Below, in pieces: positions 7,723 through 16,568 of a stretch of DNA of 64,000 nt. A program made the position numbers and the translations under genes. The notes under the pieces are model-generated. The model did no database searches. It was not told the DNA's origin and saw nothing but the letters and a program-made list of their open reading frames with translations. The DNA comes from Pseudomonas sp. JUb42 (lineage in GTDB: Bacteria > Pseudomonadota > Gammaproteobacteria > Pseudomonadales > Pseudomonadaceae), in contig NZ_JANUFD010000001.1 of NCBI RefSeq assembly GCF_024807945.1, forward strand, positions 1 to 64,000. Direction: 5' to 3'. Within the stretch, counting starts at the first letter, position 1, and each line of letters opens with the position of its first letter.

Positions 7723-8420
7723 TTTCCACCCCCACCGGGCAATTGTGCTTGCGCAGATCGGTTTACGCCCTGGTGCAGGTACGCTGCTGAGCCCTGTACC
7801 CATCCTTTCTCCAGTGAGCGTGAGTCGTGACCCCGGACGGGTGTTTCTTTGGGCTTTGTTGCCTGCAAGTTGGGGTGGTGGATCGCGAGGTATGCTGTGA
7901 TCGCCTGTTTCGTCTGCGGCGATTGAGAACCAGCAAAGCGTTCTACGGTGTTTTCAACGGCACTGATCCATGCTTCAGCGAACAATTGGCCGCGCCGACG
8001 CTTAGTCGACAGCTTGCACCGCTTCTGCTCCGACACATGCTGGCGCCGAGCGGCTAACAATTGCTGATGCAGGGCTGAATAGGCGTAGGCTGCCCCCTCG
8101 GGTGATACGCCGGTTCCGATGAATTTGAAGGAGTAACCCGTGGTCCCCGCACGGTGGTACGCCAAGTAGTCGCAATCAAATGCTTTTGCACAGGTGCGGG
8201 CTAGGCTATAGAGCCAACTTGCCGGCGGTCGCAGGGTGCCTGTCAGCACGCTGGCGTCGTTGACCTGGTACGCTTGAAGCTCCTCTTCCAGTAGGTTGTA
8301 TTGCTCCATCAACCAACGACCTTGCCTCAAAGCCGTTGCGGCTTCATTCGCGGTCGCGCCTTTGGCGTTGGCCAGTGCAAAGCATTTGGCAACTTTTTCG
8401 ATGATTCGTTGGCGATCCAT
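7719..8420 (-). CDS. DUF2786 domain protein of ICE
   Basis: A 233-residue protein. Residues 1-45 (IIEKVAKCFALANAKGATANE, then AATALRQGRWLMEQYNL) match the short DUF2786 motif, in which a helical hairpin carries the conserved A-x-x-x-N-E-A-x-x-A pattern. The middle (about 60-160) contains a conserved stretch with CDYLAYHRAGTTGYSFKFIG. It overlaps its upstream neighbour by TGATG and dnaB by ATGA, so it is translated as part of one unit. Such genes are standard between parA and dnaB in PAPI-1-like elements; the function is unknown. Confidence 0.75.
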   Translation of the reverse strand: MDRQRIIEKVAKCFALANAKGATANEAATALRQGRWLMEQYNLLEEELQAYQVNDASVLTGTLRPPASWLYSLARTCAKAFDCDYLAYHRAGTTGYSFKFIGTGVSPEGAAYAYSALHQQLLAARRQHVSEQKRCKLSTKRRRGQLFAEAWISAVENTVERFAGSQSPQTKQAITAYLAIHHPNLQATKPKETPVRGHDSRSLEKGWVQGSAAYLHQGVNRSAQAQLPGGGGK

Positions 8421-9103
8421 CAGCAGGCCCTCTCAGCGATTTGAGAGGGATATGTTTTGGTTAGAAGCAGCAGGAGGGCCTTTTCACTTTGACGCAGACC
8501 CTGTGAGATTTCAGTCACTCGCGAGTGCAGTTCATCAAGCGAATGTTGAGCTGTCCCAGTAGAGGGGGCAGCAATATGTTCCTGAATCGCCGATTGGCAA
8601 TCGCTGAAAAGCTCGTGGAAGAAATATTCGCTTCCGTAATTCCGACCGAGAGCCTCTGCCTGTTTCAGCAAACCAGCCTTGAAGAGCGAGGCGGTTTTAT
8701 TCGGTTTGAGCAGGCCGAGCTGGTTCAGACTCATGGCCATGCACAGCCCGTTGACCTGCTGCTCCTGTGTTTCATGCATGAGGGGGAAATATGCTTTCGT
8801 CAGCTTCCAGCTCTGAGCCTGACGTGCGTTGAATGCCTGCTCCAGGGCTTTCTCATCCTGTAGCTTGCATTCCTTGGCCTTCTCAATGCGCTGACTGAAA
8901 CTCTGAATGACGGCAATTGATTGGTTCAGCACTGCATGTTCATCTGCTTTCAAGAGCTGACCCAAACCTCCTTGGGGGTTCGCCAGGTCAGCCAGGACAA
9001 CTGCTGTCCTCGTAAGCTTTGTTTTATATACCCGAAGCTGATGGGCACTTCCAAACATCTGCTCCAGTGGAAGGGGCTCGTCGATAGAGGCGTTTGCATT
9101 CAT
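8420..9103 (-). CDS. Unknown ICE protein between parA and the DUF2786 gene
   Basis: A 227-residue helical protein without motifs I can name. Heptad-like stretches around residues 50-85 and 185-220 suggest coiled coils. I use ATG 9103 because it forms an ATGA overlap with the parA stop; the frame extends 23 codons further into parA. Position and coupling imply a maintenance or replication accessory role. A DUF3158-type assignment crossed my mind but I cannot support it. Confidence 0.6.
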   Translation of the reverse strand: MNANASIDEPLPLEQMFGSAHQLRVYKTKLTRTAVVLADLANPQGGLGQLLKADEHAVLNQSIAVIQSFSQRIEKAKECKLQDEKALEQAFNARQAQSWKLTKAYFPLMHETQEQQVNGLCMAMSLNQLGLLKPNKTASLFKAGLLKQAEALGRNYGSEYFFHELFSDCQSAIQEHIAAPSTGTAQHSLDELHSRVTEISQGLRQSEKALLLLLTKTYPSQIAERAC

Positions 9104-9972
9104 GGCCGAAATCCTGCCTTGACCAATTGCTTCACGGCCTCCTCGGTTAGGGCTTCGAATCGATCCAGCCATTCGGGAAAGAGCTCGATGGCGAGTTCGC
9201 GGAATACGGATAAAGCGCTCTCGCCTTGCTTATTCGACGGCTTACGGTATTCCCGGTGATGGATTGGGATGCCGTGTGTCGAAGCTTCCCGGAACTTCAC
9301 CGAGACGGGGATGGTGCTGCGCAGCACTTCGATTTGATCGCTGTCTTGGAATGCGCAGCGAATCGACTCGTGTATGGCTCGGGCATCATTGGTCTGGTCC
9401 AGACTATTGATCACCACCTTTACGAGCGGGATGTTCAAACCTAGGAGCTTGTAGGTCTGAAGGCCATCCAGCGTTTGCAACAGCCCCCGGCTGAACTCCC
9501 TGGCTGACAACATATTGGGTGGTAGAGGGGAGACCGCGAGGTCAGAAGCCAGGAGCACCATCTCAAGCAGAACGCTACGAGCCCCCTGCGTATCGATGAT
9601 CACCAGGTCAAATTGCCCCTCGAAGGCTTGAAGTAACTGAGCCAGTCGAAGCCGTCCGTCGGGAGCTTGTAAAAGCAGGTTAATCAGCTGGTTATTCGGG
9701 TCGTTTGACAGAATCAGCGAGAGGTTGGGAACACTGGTGGTAGAGATCACGCGCGCCGGATCAGTGATGTTCAGCGCAATCAGATCGTAGATGCCGCCTT
9801 CCGCCTCGTGTACCAAGGGGTAGTAGGATGATGCAGAGGGTTGAGCTGGATCGAGGTCGATGAGGAGGGTTCGCAGACCCGCATCGGCGCAGAGCGCGCC
9901 CAGATTGACGGCAACTGTCGTTTTGCCGACACCGCCTTTGGTCGAGATGACCGCGGTTCTTTTCATTTTCAT
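9100..9972 (-). CDS. parA: ParA/Soj-family partition ATPase of ICE
   Basis: A 290-residue ParA ATPase. It has the deviant Walker A motif KGGVGKTTVAVN (residues about 12-23), Walker A' (LLIDLDPAQPSAS, about 38) and Walker B (FDLVIIDTQGA, about 122). Length is as expected for Soj-type proteins of PAPI-1-like elements, where this gene sits next to one attachment site, as it does here (about 100 bp from the tRNA-Lys fragment). The start at 9972 has AGAGG nine bases upstream; an in-frame ATG two codons later is poorly placed. It leads a coupled run reaching dnaB and beyond. In this ICE family the protein is needed to keep the excised circle. Confidence 0.9.
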   Translation of the reverse strand: MKMKRTAVISTKGGVGKTTVAVNLGALCADAGLRTLLIDLDPAQPSASSYYPLVHEAEGGIYDLIALNITDPARVISTTSVPNLSLILSNDPNNQLINLLLQAPDGRLRLAQLLQAFEGQFDLVIIDTQGARSVLLEMVLLASDLAVSPLPPNMLSAREFSRGLLQTLDGLQTYKLLGLNIPLVKVVINSLDQTNDARAIHESIRCAFQDSDQIEVLRSTIPVSVKFREASTHGIPIHHREYRKPSNKQGESALSVFRELAIELFPEWLDRFEALTEEAVKQLVKAGFRP

Positions 9973-9980
9973 GGAACAAA

Positions 9981-10004
9981 GCCTCTAATGGGGACATTAG
10001 AGGC
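9981..10004. promoter_or_regulatory. Perfect 10-bp-arm palindrome upstream of parA
   Basis: Arms GCCTCTAATG and CATTAGAGGC flank a 4-base centre, eight bases upstream of the parA start codon and inside the leader. It is a likely operator for self-regulation or an RNA hairpin covering the ribosome site (its AGAGG lies within one arm). Confidence 0.6.
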
Positions 10005-10077
10005 TGCTTTAGCCGTTGTTAAACGATTGAATCAGATAACATTTTTCCGCATGTGTCGGTGCTGAACGGCCAATCAT

Positions 10078-10122
10078 CTTTTAACCAATTGGTCGTAGGT
10101 TCGAATCCCACACGACCCACCA
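10078..10122 (+). mobile_element. ICE attachment site (3' fragment of tRNA-Lys)
   Basis: These 45 bp match the 3' end of Pseudomonas tRNA-Lys(UUU): anticodon region CTTTTAACC, T loop GGTTCGAATC, and acceptor end ACGACCCACCA. The 5' half of the tRNA is absent and parA lies about 100 bp away, so this is the ICE/chromosome junction. The T stem reads GTAGG...CCCAC, with one A-C mismatch where CCTAC is usual. The intact tRNA-Lys should be at the other, unseen, end of the element. Confidence 0.9.
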
Positions 10123-10230
10123 TTTTTGGCCTCAACAGCAATGTTGGGGCCGAATCTTATAGATCTGATGCCTTGTGCGCCAGATCGCAGGCAGAGAGCT
10201 TGTCTCAGAGCTGCCTTGTAAAGCTTCAAC

Positions 10231-10307
10231 CGGGGTATAGCGCAGTCCGGTAGCGCGCCTGCTTTGGGAGCAGGATGTCAGGAGTTCGAATCCCCTTACC
10301 CCGACCA
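10231..10307 (+). tRNA. tRNA-Pro (TGG)
   Basis: A 77-nt cloverleaf ending in CCA: acceptor CGGGGTA pairs with TACCCCG, the anticodon loop TTTGGGA gives anticodon TGG, and the T arm is AGGAG-TTCGAAT-CCCCT. It lies about 110 bp past the ICE junction, so it belongs to the original tRNA locus. Confidence 0.95.
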
Positions 10308-10371
10308 TTTTTGCTCAAGCTGTATCTGAGTAAGAAACAGGATCCATGCACTGCTCAGTGCATGAATCGAG

Positions 10372-10398
10372 AAAACGTCCTTCGGGACGTTTTTTTTT
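10372..10398 (+). terminator. Rho-independent terminator after tRNA-Pro
   Basis: Stem AACGTCC-TTCG-GGACGTT followed by a run of T. Confidence 0.85.
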
Positions 10399-10462
10399 GC
10401 CTGAAAAACGTGCCCTATCGAATAGGCAGCGCAGCGACTTTCTGGCCACTCATATTTTTAAT

Positions 10463-10552
10463 GTGGGAGCGAATTCATTCGCGAAGGGGCCCGTAAATCC
10501 GACGCGGTTATATTGCCTGTAACCCCGCTTTCGCGAATGAATTCGCTCCCAC
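10463..10552. repeat. REP pair, class A
   Basis: Two facing copies of GTGGGAGCGAATTCATTCGC with about 45 bp between, able to form one long hairpin. Confidence 0.85.
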
Positions 10553-10644
10553 AACATTAGCGCCCACAGGCCCTGCTCCCATATATCTGTTCCCAATTCT
10601 CATTCTGCCTTGATGGCGACAACGTCCACGAACAGATACGACCC

Positions 10645-10658
10645 TTGATCCCGATCAA
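10645..10658. promoter_or_regulatory. ANR/FNR box upstream of aer
   Basis: TTGATCCCGATCAA matches the TTGAT-N4-ATCAA consensus exactly, about 120 bp upstream of the aerotaxis gene. ANR is the pseudomonad oxygen-responsive regulator and is known to control aer in this genus, which fits. Confidence 0.8.
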
Positions 10659-10778
10659 ACGCTGTTAACTACGGAGCGCGTAGAACAGTCGAAACTTGCC
10701 TGAGCCTATTCCACGGCAGGTATCCCCGAGGCTGTCAGGCCGCACTGGGGTCTGAAATTCCATTTCGAGGATAGTGCG

Positions 10779-12350
10779 ATGTACCGCAAGACGTTATCCA
10801 GTGGGCGCCAGATTGAACTTCCGATTGACGCCAATATATTGTCGACGACCAATACGCAAAGTTGCATCAACTATGTCAATGCGGATTTCGTTTCCATCAG
10901 CGGTTATTCCGAGGGCGAGTTAATAGGCCAGTTGCATAATATTGTTCGCCACCCGGATATGCCGGCAAAGGCGTTTGACCATATGTGGGCCACATTGAAA
11001 GCTGGCCATTCGTGGATGGGCCTGGTTAAAAACCGCTGCAAGAACGGTGATTATTATTGGGTCAGTGCGTATGTCACACCCATCAGACAGAACGGCGATA
11101 TCGTTGAATATCAGTCAGTGCGCACCCGGCCCCAGCCTGAACAACTTGCAGCCGCCGAAGCACTCTATGAGCGCATCAAAAACGGAAGTAAATCGCCGCG
11201 CAGTCTTGGCTTGCGCAGCAAATCCGCGATGTTGGTCGCGGCAGTCGTGGCTTTCGGTGTAGGCGGCTGCGCCGGTCTTCTAAGCCTGCCCGTTACGGAT
11301 GACATGCTGCTCGCCGGGGCCAGTGCCGTACTGAGCGGCGCCGCTGTGTGGTGGCTGCTGGCACCGTTGCGTGAGTTGGTCGAACGGGCTCGGCAGATTG
11401 CCGATAACCCGCTGAGTCAGGTGCTGTACACCGGGCGCAGTGACGAACTCGGGCAAATCGACTTTGCCTTGCGCATGGTGCAGGCCGAGACCGGCGCGGT
11501 CATTGGCCGGATCGCCGATGCGTCAAGCCGTCTGGATCGCCATACCCAGAACCTGTTGGGCGAGATCGATGCAAGCAACACGCTCAGCGTGCAGCAGCAG
11601 GTGGCCACGGATCAGATCGCCCTGTCGGTCAATGAAGTCGTCTCCAGCATCCAGGACGTCGCGCGCAACGCCCAGAACGCCGCCGATGCCGCGCGGCTTG
11701 CCGGTGAGGAGACCCTGGCCGGTCAGGACTTGGTGGCCCTGACCAGCGAGTCGATCAGCGAGCTCGAGCGCAAGATCCAGCAGGCCGTTCAGGTCGTGCA
11801 TGAGCTGGAGGGGCGTAGCAGTGAAATCTCCCAGGTGCTGGACGTCATTGGCGGTATTGCCGAGCAGACCAACCTGCTGGCGCTCAATGCAGCCATTGAA
11901 GCGGCGCGTGCCGGTGAGCAGGGCCGCGGCTTCGCGGTGGTGGCCGATGAAGTGCGCAGCCTGGCCGCGCGCACCCAGCAGTCGACCATGGATATCCACC
12001 ACATGATCGCCGGGCTGCAGCAGGGCGCGTTGTCAGCGGTCAGCGTGATGGATGAGAGTCGTGAACAGGCTCAGTCATCGGTCGAGCATTCCCGCCAGGC
12101 CGCAGCGGCGTTGGTCGGGATTGGTCAGCGGGTCACCGATATCGCGCAAATGAATACGCAGATTGCCGCAGCGGTGGAGCAGCAGGGGGTCGTCAGTGAG
12201 GACATCAACTGCTCGATCGGCAGGATTCGCGACGCGGCGCAGCGCAATGTGCTAACGGGCGAAAACAATCGCAGGAGTGCCAGCGAAGTCATGCAACTGA
12301 CCGGCAGACTGTATGGCTTGGTGCAGCAATTCAAGGCAAAACGCCAGTAA
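10779..12350 (+). CDS. aer: PAS-containing aerotaxis receptor (Aer type)
   Basis: A 523-residue chemoreceptor with an N-terminal PAS domain (about 8-120, with [22 protein letters not shown] and NIVRHPDMP) like the FAD-binding PAS of Aer. A hydrophobic double-pass anchor follows (about 150-200) and then a cytoplasmic signalling domain with the hairpin tip [20 protein letters not shown] at about 361. Lack of a periplasmic domain, presence of PAS and length around 520 all fit Aer, which senses redox state and signals to CheA through CheW. The upstream ANR box supports oxygen control. The gene 40 bp downstream is a diguanylate cyclase in the same direction. Confidence 0.9.
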   Translation: MYRKTLSSGRQIELPIDANILSTTNTQSCINYVNADFVSISGYSEGELIGQLHNIVRHPDMPAKAFDHMWATLKAGHSWMGLVKNRCKNGDYYWVSAYVTPIRQNGDIVEYQSVRTRPQPEQLAAAEALYERIKNGSKSPRSLGLRSKSAMLVAAVVAFGVGGCAGLLSLPVTDDMLLAGASAVLSGAAVWWLLAPLRELVERARQIADNPLSQVLYTGRSDELGQIDFALRMVQAETGAVIGRIADASSRLDRHTQNLLGEIDASNTLSVQQQVATDQIALSVNEVVSSIQDVARNAQNAADAARLAGEETLAGQDLVALTSESISELERKIQQAVQVVHELEGRSSEISQVLDVIGGIAEQTNLLALNAAIEAARAGEQGRGFAVVADEVRSLAARTQQSTMDIHHMIAGLQQGALSAVSVMDESREQAQSSVEHSRQAAAALVGIGQRVTDIAQMNTQIAAAVEQQGVVSEDINCSIGRIRDAAQRNVLTGENNRRSASEVMQLTGRLYGLVQQFKAKRQ

Positions 12351-12390
12351 CGATATCATCGACGGCATTTGTTTCGGGTACACTCGATGA

Positions 12391-14031
12391 ATGCCGAATA
12401 AATACCTCGCACAGAAGCCTCTGCCGCGCATTTTTAATAGCGTGATCACACGGCTATTGTGCGTTGCGCTGGGCATTGTAATTCTCGGCTCCTTTTTGCG
12501 TTATTACGTCTTGAGTGATTTTTTGCGACAGGACCTGGGATCCGTTGCCGAACAACAGCAACTGGCACTGGCGACTTATGTTGCGCGGGATATCGACGGA
12601 AAAATCATCAGCCGCCAGGTATTGCTGGATCGTATTGCCGCTTCCCTGCCGCTGAATCTGCTGAGCCAACCCGAAGCTCTGCGGGCCTGGCTCAAGGAGC
12701 GCTTTGTTTATCAGACTCTGTTTTCTTCGGGGCTGTATGTCATCGGCATGGATGGCAAGAACCTCGCGGACTATCCGATCTATCCCGAGCGCGAGCGTAC
12801 CGATTTTTCCCAGCGCGACTACTTCAAAATTGCCTTGAGCGGCTCCAGCTATATTGGTCGGCCACGGGTCGGCATCTACGCCAAAGTGCCGATTCTGCCC
12901 ATAGCCGTGCCGATCAAAAACGCCAACGGCGATGTCATGGCCGTGCTGGTGGGCAGTACGATTCTATCCGGGCATGGCTTTCTCGATTCCCTGCTGCAAA
13001 GTCGTGGCGACAATGTCGCGACGGGCTTCATGCTGGTTTCGCCGAGAGACCAGTTGTTCGTCGCCTCCTCGCAAACTCAGTCGATGCTCTCACCCCTGAC
13101 CACGCCGGGCGCCGACCCGATGCTTGATCAGGCCATGAAGGGTTTTCGGGGTGTGGGGATTGCCATGGATGACCAGGGCGTGGAGCAGGTTTCGGCCATG
13201 GTCTCGGTGCCCAGTGCAGGCTGGCTGGTGGTGTCACGCATGCCGACCAGCATTGCCTTTGCCACCATCGGCCGACTGCAACATTTCCTGATCAAGAACG
13301 CCACTATCGCGACCTCTTTCTTCATGTTGCTGGCCTGTGCGGGTTTGTATTTTGTCCTTGGCCACCTGTTCCGCGCTGCGGAGTGCGCCGATCGCATGAG
13401 CCGGGGCGAGATACCTCTGGAGCCGTTGCCGGTTCATCGTGAAGACGAAGTTGGTCACCTGATCTCGGCATTCAATCGCTTGCTGCTCAAGCTGGACGAG
13501 AACCAGGACGAACTCAAACGCCTGGCCCACACCGATACCTTGACCGGCCTGCCCAACCGCGTGCACCTCTCCGAGCGCCTGCCGTACTTGCTGGCACAGG
13601 CGCGCGAGAATGGCAGCCAGGTCGGCCTGCTGTTCATGGATCTGGATGGTTTCAAGGACATCAACGACAGCATGGGCCACGAAGCCGGTGATGAGGTGCT
13701 GCGCGAAGTGGCGGCCCGTTTCAACGATGCCGTGCGCGAGGCGGACACCCTGGCGCGGATCGGCGGCGACGAGTTCATCCTGCTGCTCAGCGGCCTTGGA
13801 AGCAACGCCGAACTGGTGGCTGGCACCGTCGCCGCACGCTGCATTGCGTCACTGGAGCAGCCGTTTTGCCTGTTCAACAAGCACTGCCGGCTCGGCGTAT
13901 CCATCGGCATCGCCATCAGTGACGGCGCCAATACCTCGGACGAACTGCTGCTGGCGGCTGACCGGGTGATGTACCAGGCCAAGAAAATGGGGCGCGGGCG
14001 GTATGTAACCCATACCCTGGAGATGGGCTAG
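12391..14031 (+). CDS. Membrane diguanylate cyclase with periplasmic sensor and HAMP
   Basis: A 546-residue protein. The first membrane segment is at about 18-40, a periplasmic dCache-like sensor spans about 40-300 (with ERTDFSQRDYFKIAL, typical of such domains), the second membrane segment is at about 305-328, a HAMP linker follows, and the GGDEF domain starts at about 375. The active site is GGDEF at 457-461, intact, and the inhibitory I-site RxxD (READ, 448-451) sits five residues before it. It should therefore make c-di-GMP with product feedback. Starting 40 bp after aer, it may be co-transcribed with it and so share ANR control. The ligand is unknown. Confidence 0.9.
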   Translation: MPNKYLAQKPLPRIFNSVITRLLCVALGIVILGSFLRYYVLSDFLRQDLGSVAEQQQLALATYVARDIDGKIISRQVLLDRIAASLPLNLLSQPEALRAWLKERFVYQTLFSSGLYVIGMDGKNLADYPIYPERERTDFSQRDYFKIALSGSSYIGRPRVGIYAKVPILPIAVPIKNANGDVMAVLVGSTILSGHGFLDSLLQSRGDNVATGFMLVSPRDQLFVASSQTQSMLSPLTTPGADPMLDQAMKGFRGVGIAMDDQGVEQVSAMVSVPSAGWLVVSRMPTSIAFATIGRLQHFLIKNATIATSFFMLLACAGLYFVLGHLFRAAECADRMSRGEIPLEPLPVHREDEVGHLISAFNRLLLKLDENQDELKRLAHTDTLTGLPNRVHLSERLPYLLAQARENGSQVGLLFMDLDGFKDINDSMGHEAGDEVLREVAARFNDAVREADTLARIGGDEFILLLSGLGSNAELVAGTVAARCIASLEQPFCLFNKHCRLGVSIGIAISDGANTSDELLLAADRVMYQAKKMGRGRYVTHTLEMG

Positions 14032-14048
14032 GTGTGGAAGCTAATAAT

Positions 14049-14139
14049 GTGGGAGCGAATTCATTCGCGAAGAGGACGGTACATCCGACGGATCTTCATC
14101 GTCTGAAGTACCGATTTCGCGAATGAATTCGCTCCCACA
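14049..14139. repeat. REP pair, class A
   Basis: Facing GTGGGAGCGAATTCATTCGC copies lying between convergent genes, so it may also act as a transcription stop. Confidence 0.85.
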
Positions 14140-14197
14140 GGATTCTCTTCTACAGAGTTTTTCAGGCGCAAGCCTGCGCGGTGTCAGCTACCGCGCA

Positions 14198-15496
14198 TCA
14201 ATGCAACTTCATCCGCGGCTCAGTCCCTCGGCCAATCCGGCTGCCGAGCATCAGCATCAGGGTGCGGAACATCCCGTACAGCGCCACCTGGTGCATGCGG
14301 TACAGCGAGATATAGAACATCCGCGCCAGCCAGCCCTCGAGCATCACGCTGCCCATCAGGTTCCCCATCAGATTGCCCACCGCCGAGAAACTCGACAGGG
14401 AAATCAGCGAGCCGTAATCCTGATATTTGTATTCCGGCAATACCTGGCCTTCGATACGTGCCTTCAGGGATTTTACTAGCATCGACGCTTGCTGATGCGC
14501 CGCCTGGGCGCGCGGGGGGACGTTGCGGTCGGTGCCTTTCTGCGGGCAGGCCGCGCAGTCGCCGAAGGCGAAGATATTGTCGTCGCGGGTGGTTTGCAGG
14601 GTAGGGCGCACTTGCAGTTGATTGATGCGATTGCTTTCCAGACCGTCCAGTTCATGCAGGAAGCCCGGTGCGCGGATGCCGGCGGCCCAGACCTTGAGCG
14701 TCGCCGAAATAAACTGCCCGTTCGCGGTGTGCAGGCCTTCGGCGGTGACTTCACTGACCGCCGAATTGGTCAGCACGGTGACGCCGAGTTTTTCCAGCGT
14801 CTTGTGTACCGGCCCGCCAATACGCTCCGGCAAGGCAGGCAGGACCCGCGGCCCGGCCTCGATCACCGTGATGCGCAGGTTCTCCGGCTTGATCCGGCCC
14901 AGGCCGTAGGCGGCCAGTTCATGGGCGGCGTTATGCAGCTCGGCGGCCAGCTCGACCCCGGTCGCCCCGGCGCCGACGATGGCCACGTTGATCTGCGTCG
15001 GGCTCTCGTCCTGCCCGGCGTGGGCACGCAAATAGTGATTGAGCAACTGCTGGTGGAAGCGCTCGGCCTGCTTGCGCGTATCCAGAAACAGGCAATGCTC
15101 CGCTGCGCCCTGGGTGCCGAAATCATTGGTGGTACTGCCCACGGCAATCACCAGCGAGTCGTAATCCAGGCTGCGCGCCGGGACCAGCTCGGCGCCATTC
15201 TCATCGGCGGTGGCGGCCAGGTGGATCTGTTTGGTCTCACGGTTCAGGCCGGTCATGCGCCCGAGCTGGAACTGGAAATGATTCCACTTGGCCTGGGCCA
15301 CGTAGTTCAGCTCGTCCTCGTAGGAGTTCAGCGAGCCAGCGGCCACTTCATGCAGCAGCGGCTTCCAGATATGGGTGAGGTTGGCGTCGACCAGTGTGAC
15401 ACTGGCCGTGCCGCGTTTGCCCAGGGTCTTGCCCAGGCGTGTAGCCAGCTCCAGACCGCCTGCGCCTCCGCCAACGATCACGATGCGATGAGTCAT
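14198..15496 (-). CDS. ndh: Type II NADH:quinone oxidoreductase
   Basis: A 432-residue single-subunit NADH dehydrogenase. It has an N-terminal FAD Rossmann motif (IVIVGGGAGGLELA, about 5-18), a second dinucleotide motif for NADH (VAIVGAGATGVELAAEL, about 170-186), the FAD-binding segment IFAFGDCAACP (about 312) and a hydrophobic amphipathic C terminus that docks on the membrane. It passes electrons from NADH to quinone without pumping protons. Neighbours (DUF3094 and DUF1780 genes) match the ndh locus of other pseudomonads. Confidence 0.93.
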   Translation of the reverse strand: MTHRIVIVGGGAGGLELATRLGKTLGKRGTASVTLVDANLTHIWKPLLHEVAAGSLNSYEDELNYVAQAKWNHFQFQLGRMTGLNRETKQIHLAATADENGAELVPARSLDYDSLVIAVGSTTNDFGTQGAAEHCLFLDTRKQAERFHQQLLNHYLRAHAGQDESPTQINVAIVGAGATGVELAAELHNAAHELAAYGLGRIKPENLRITVIEAGPRVLPALPERIGGPVHKTLEKLGVTVLTNSAVSEVTAEGLHTANGQFISATLKVWAAGIRAPGFLHELDGLESNRINQLQVRPTLQTTRDDNIFAFGDCAACPQKGTDRNVPPRAQAAHQQASMLVKSLKARIEGQVLPEYKYQDYGSLISLSSFSAVGNLMGNLMGSVMLEGWLARMFYISLYRMHQVALYGMFRTLMLMLGSRIGRGTEPRMKLH

Positions 15497-15565
15497 AGGG
15501 ATATCTCATAAGGTTTAAGGAATTCGGGGGCAGCGGCAGGGCCGGGGGCGCGAGCGCGAAGCAGC

Positions 15566-15739
15566 TCATAGCGCAATCCAGGCCAGCAGGCGGCTCAGCA
15601 GACCCAGACCGACCACGACCGCGACCACCAGCACAAGGAGCAGCCATGGCCGAAAAGGCCGGCGCTCGACTCGATGCTGGGGCGCTTGCAGGTACTGTTC
15701 GACCCGTTGCTGGTCGTCAGGGTTCAGGCGGCTGGACAT
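15566..15739 (-). CDS. Small membrane protein, DUF3094 family
   Basis: A 57-residue protein. The N-terminal half is charged (SSRLNPDDQQRVEQYLQAP, then QHRVERRPFR) and the C-terminal half is one membrane helix (PWLLLVLVVAVVVGLGLLSR). AGAGG stands just upstream of the ATG at 15739. The pattern of a short SRLNPDD-type head followed by one transmembrane segment is the DUF3094 family of pseudomonads, usually beside ndh. Function unknown. Confidence 0.8.
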   Translation of the reverse strand: MSSRLNPDDQQRVEQYLQAPQHRVERRPFRPWLLLVLVVAVVVGLGLLSRLLAWIAL

Positions 15740-15836
15740 GTCGGCCTCTGGGAATACTGCATGACGCAGTAAAATCCGTAGGAATGATTGCCATTTGTAA
15801 CATTGACGGGGTAATTACGCCATCGACATGCGCGGC

Positions 15837-16466
15837 CTACAGGCTGATACCCACGTCGAAAATCACGCTGCGACCCAGATTGGTCCGCAGGAAATCCGGC
15901 GCCTCGGGATGAGCGAACAGCACCCTGGCAAAGGTCGGCCCGACCAGGGACAGCGAGCGCCAGCCCTGGCGCAGGTATTCGGTCGGAGGCGGGAAGTGGC
16001 TATTGAGGTCGAGCACTTCGCGCTTGAGGCTGACGAAGGCGATAAGATCCAGCTTGCTCAGGTCCAGGTCGCGTTCACGGTAGTTGCCGGCCTTCTTGCG
16101 CAAGGTCGGCCCGAGGCGTTCCAGCAGATCGGCGGCAGGGATGCGCTTGGGCTTGGCCTGGCGGCGCACCAGTTCACTGAGAGAATCGGCACTGCGCCGC
16201 CGTTCCAGTTCTTCGCGCCATTCATCGTTGAGGCGACGGCCTTCATCGAGCACAAAAAACACCTCGAAACAGGCGTTGCGAAACAGCACATCGGGCGGTT
16301 CTTGACCGGCGGCAGTGAAGTCTTCGTCGCGATGGCGGATATTCAGACCCTGGAGCAGCCGCTCGCACACCCATCGTTCGCGCTCCCACTTGCGCGCGTT
16401 GGACAGGAACGAGTTGGCTTGTTCGGCCTGGATAGTAAGCAGGCGCAGAAAGTCTGAGTCATCCAT
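15837..16466 (-). CDS. DUF1780 protein
   Basis: A 209-residue protein starting MDDSDFLRLLTIQAEQANSF with a conserved NARKWERERWVCERLL stretch, characteristic of the DUF1780 family, whose P. aeruginosa member I recall as PA4535. The middle (RNACFEVFFVLDE) is hydrophobic and the rest is helical, with basic patches. It has no signal peptide and is cytoplasmic by prediction. The fold is reported as restriction-endonuclease-like in my memory, but the role is unknown. It is convergent with nothing nearby and divergent from the gene at 16569. Confidence 0.85.
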   Translation of the reverse strand: MDDSDFLRLLTIQAEQANSFLSNARKWERERWVCERLLQGLNIRHRDEDFTAAGQEPPDVLFRNACFEVFFVLDEGRRLNDEWREELERRRSADSLSELVRRQAKPKRIPAADLLERLGPTLRKKAGNYRERDLDLSKLDLIAFVSLKREVLDLNSHFPPPTEYLRQGWRSLSLVGPTFARVLFAHPEAPDFLRTNLGRSVIFDVGISL

Positions 16467-16568
16467 GGCCCAAGCTTAACGTTGTAATCACTACAACTGA
16501 AAGTACGAAAGCCTGCGCTGTAGACTATTGAGCGAAATTTCACCGATGAAGCGATTGAGGACCCCGTC

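Larger units (their letters stand above)
10308..10778. other. Intergenic region between tRNA-Pro and aer
   Basis: Contains a terminator-like hairpin (10372-10398), one REP pair (10463-10552) and an ANR box (10645-10658). I see no gene in it. Confidence 0.7.

Noticed and set aside
10078..10122. A functional tRNA-Lys gene
   Set aside because: Only the 3' 45 bases are present and the T stem carries a mismatch; the 5' half is absent.
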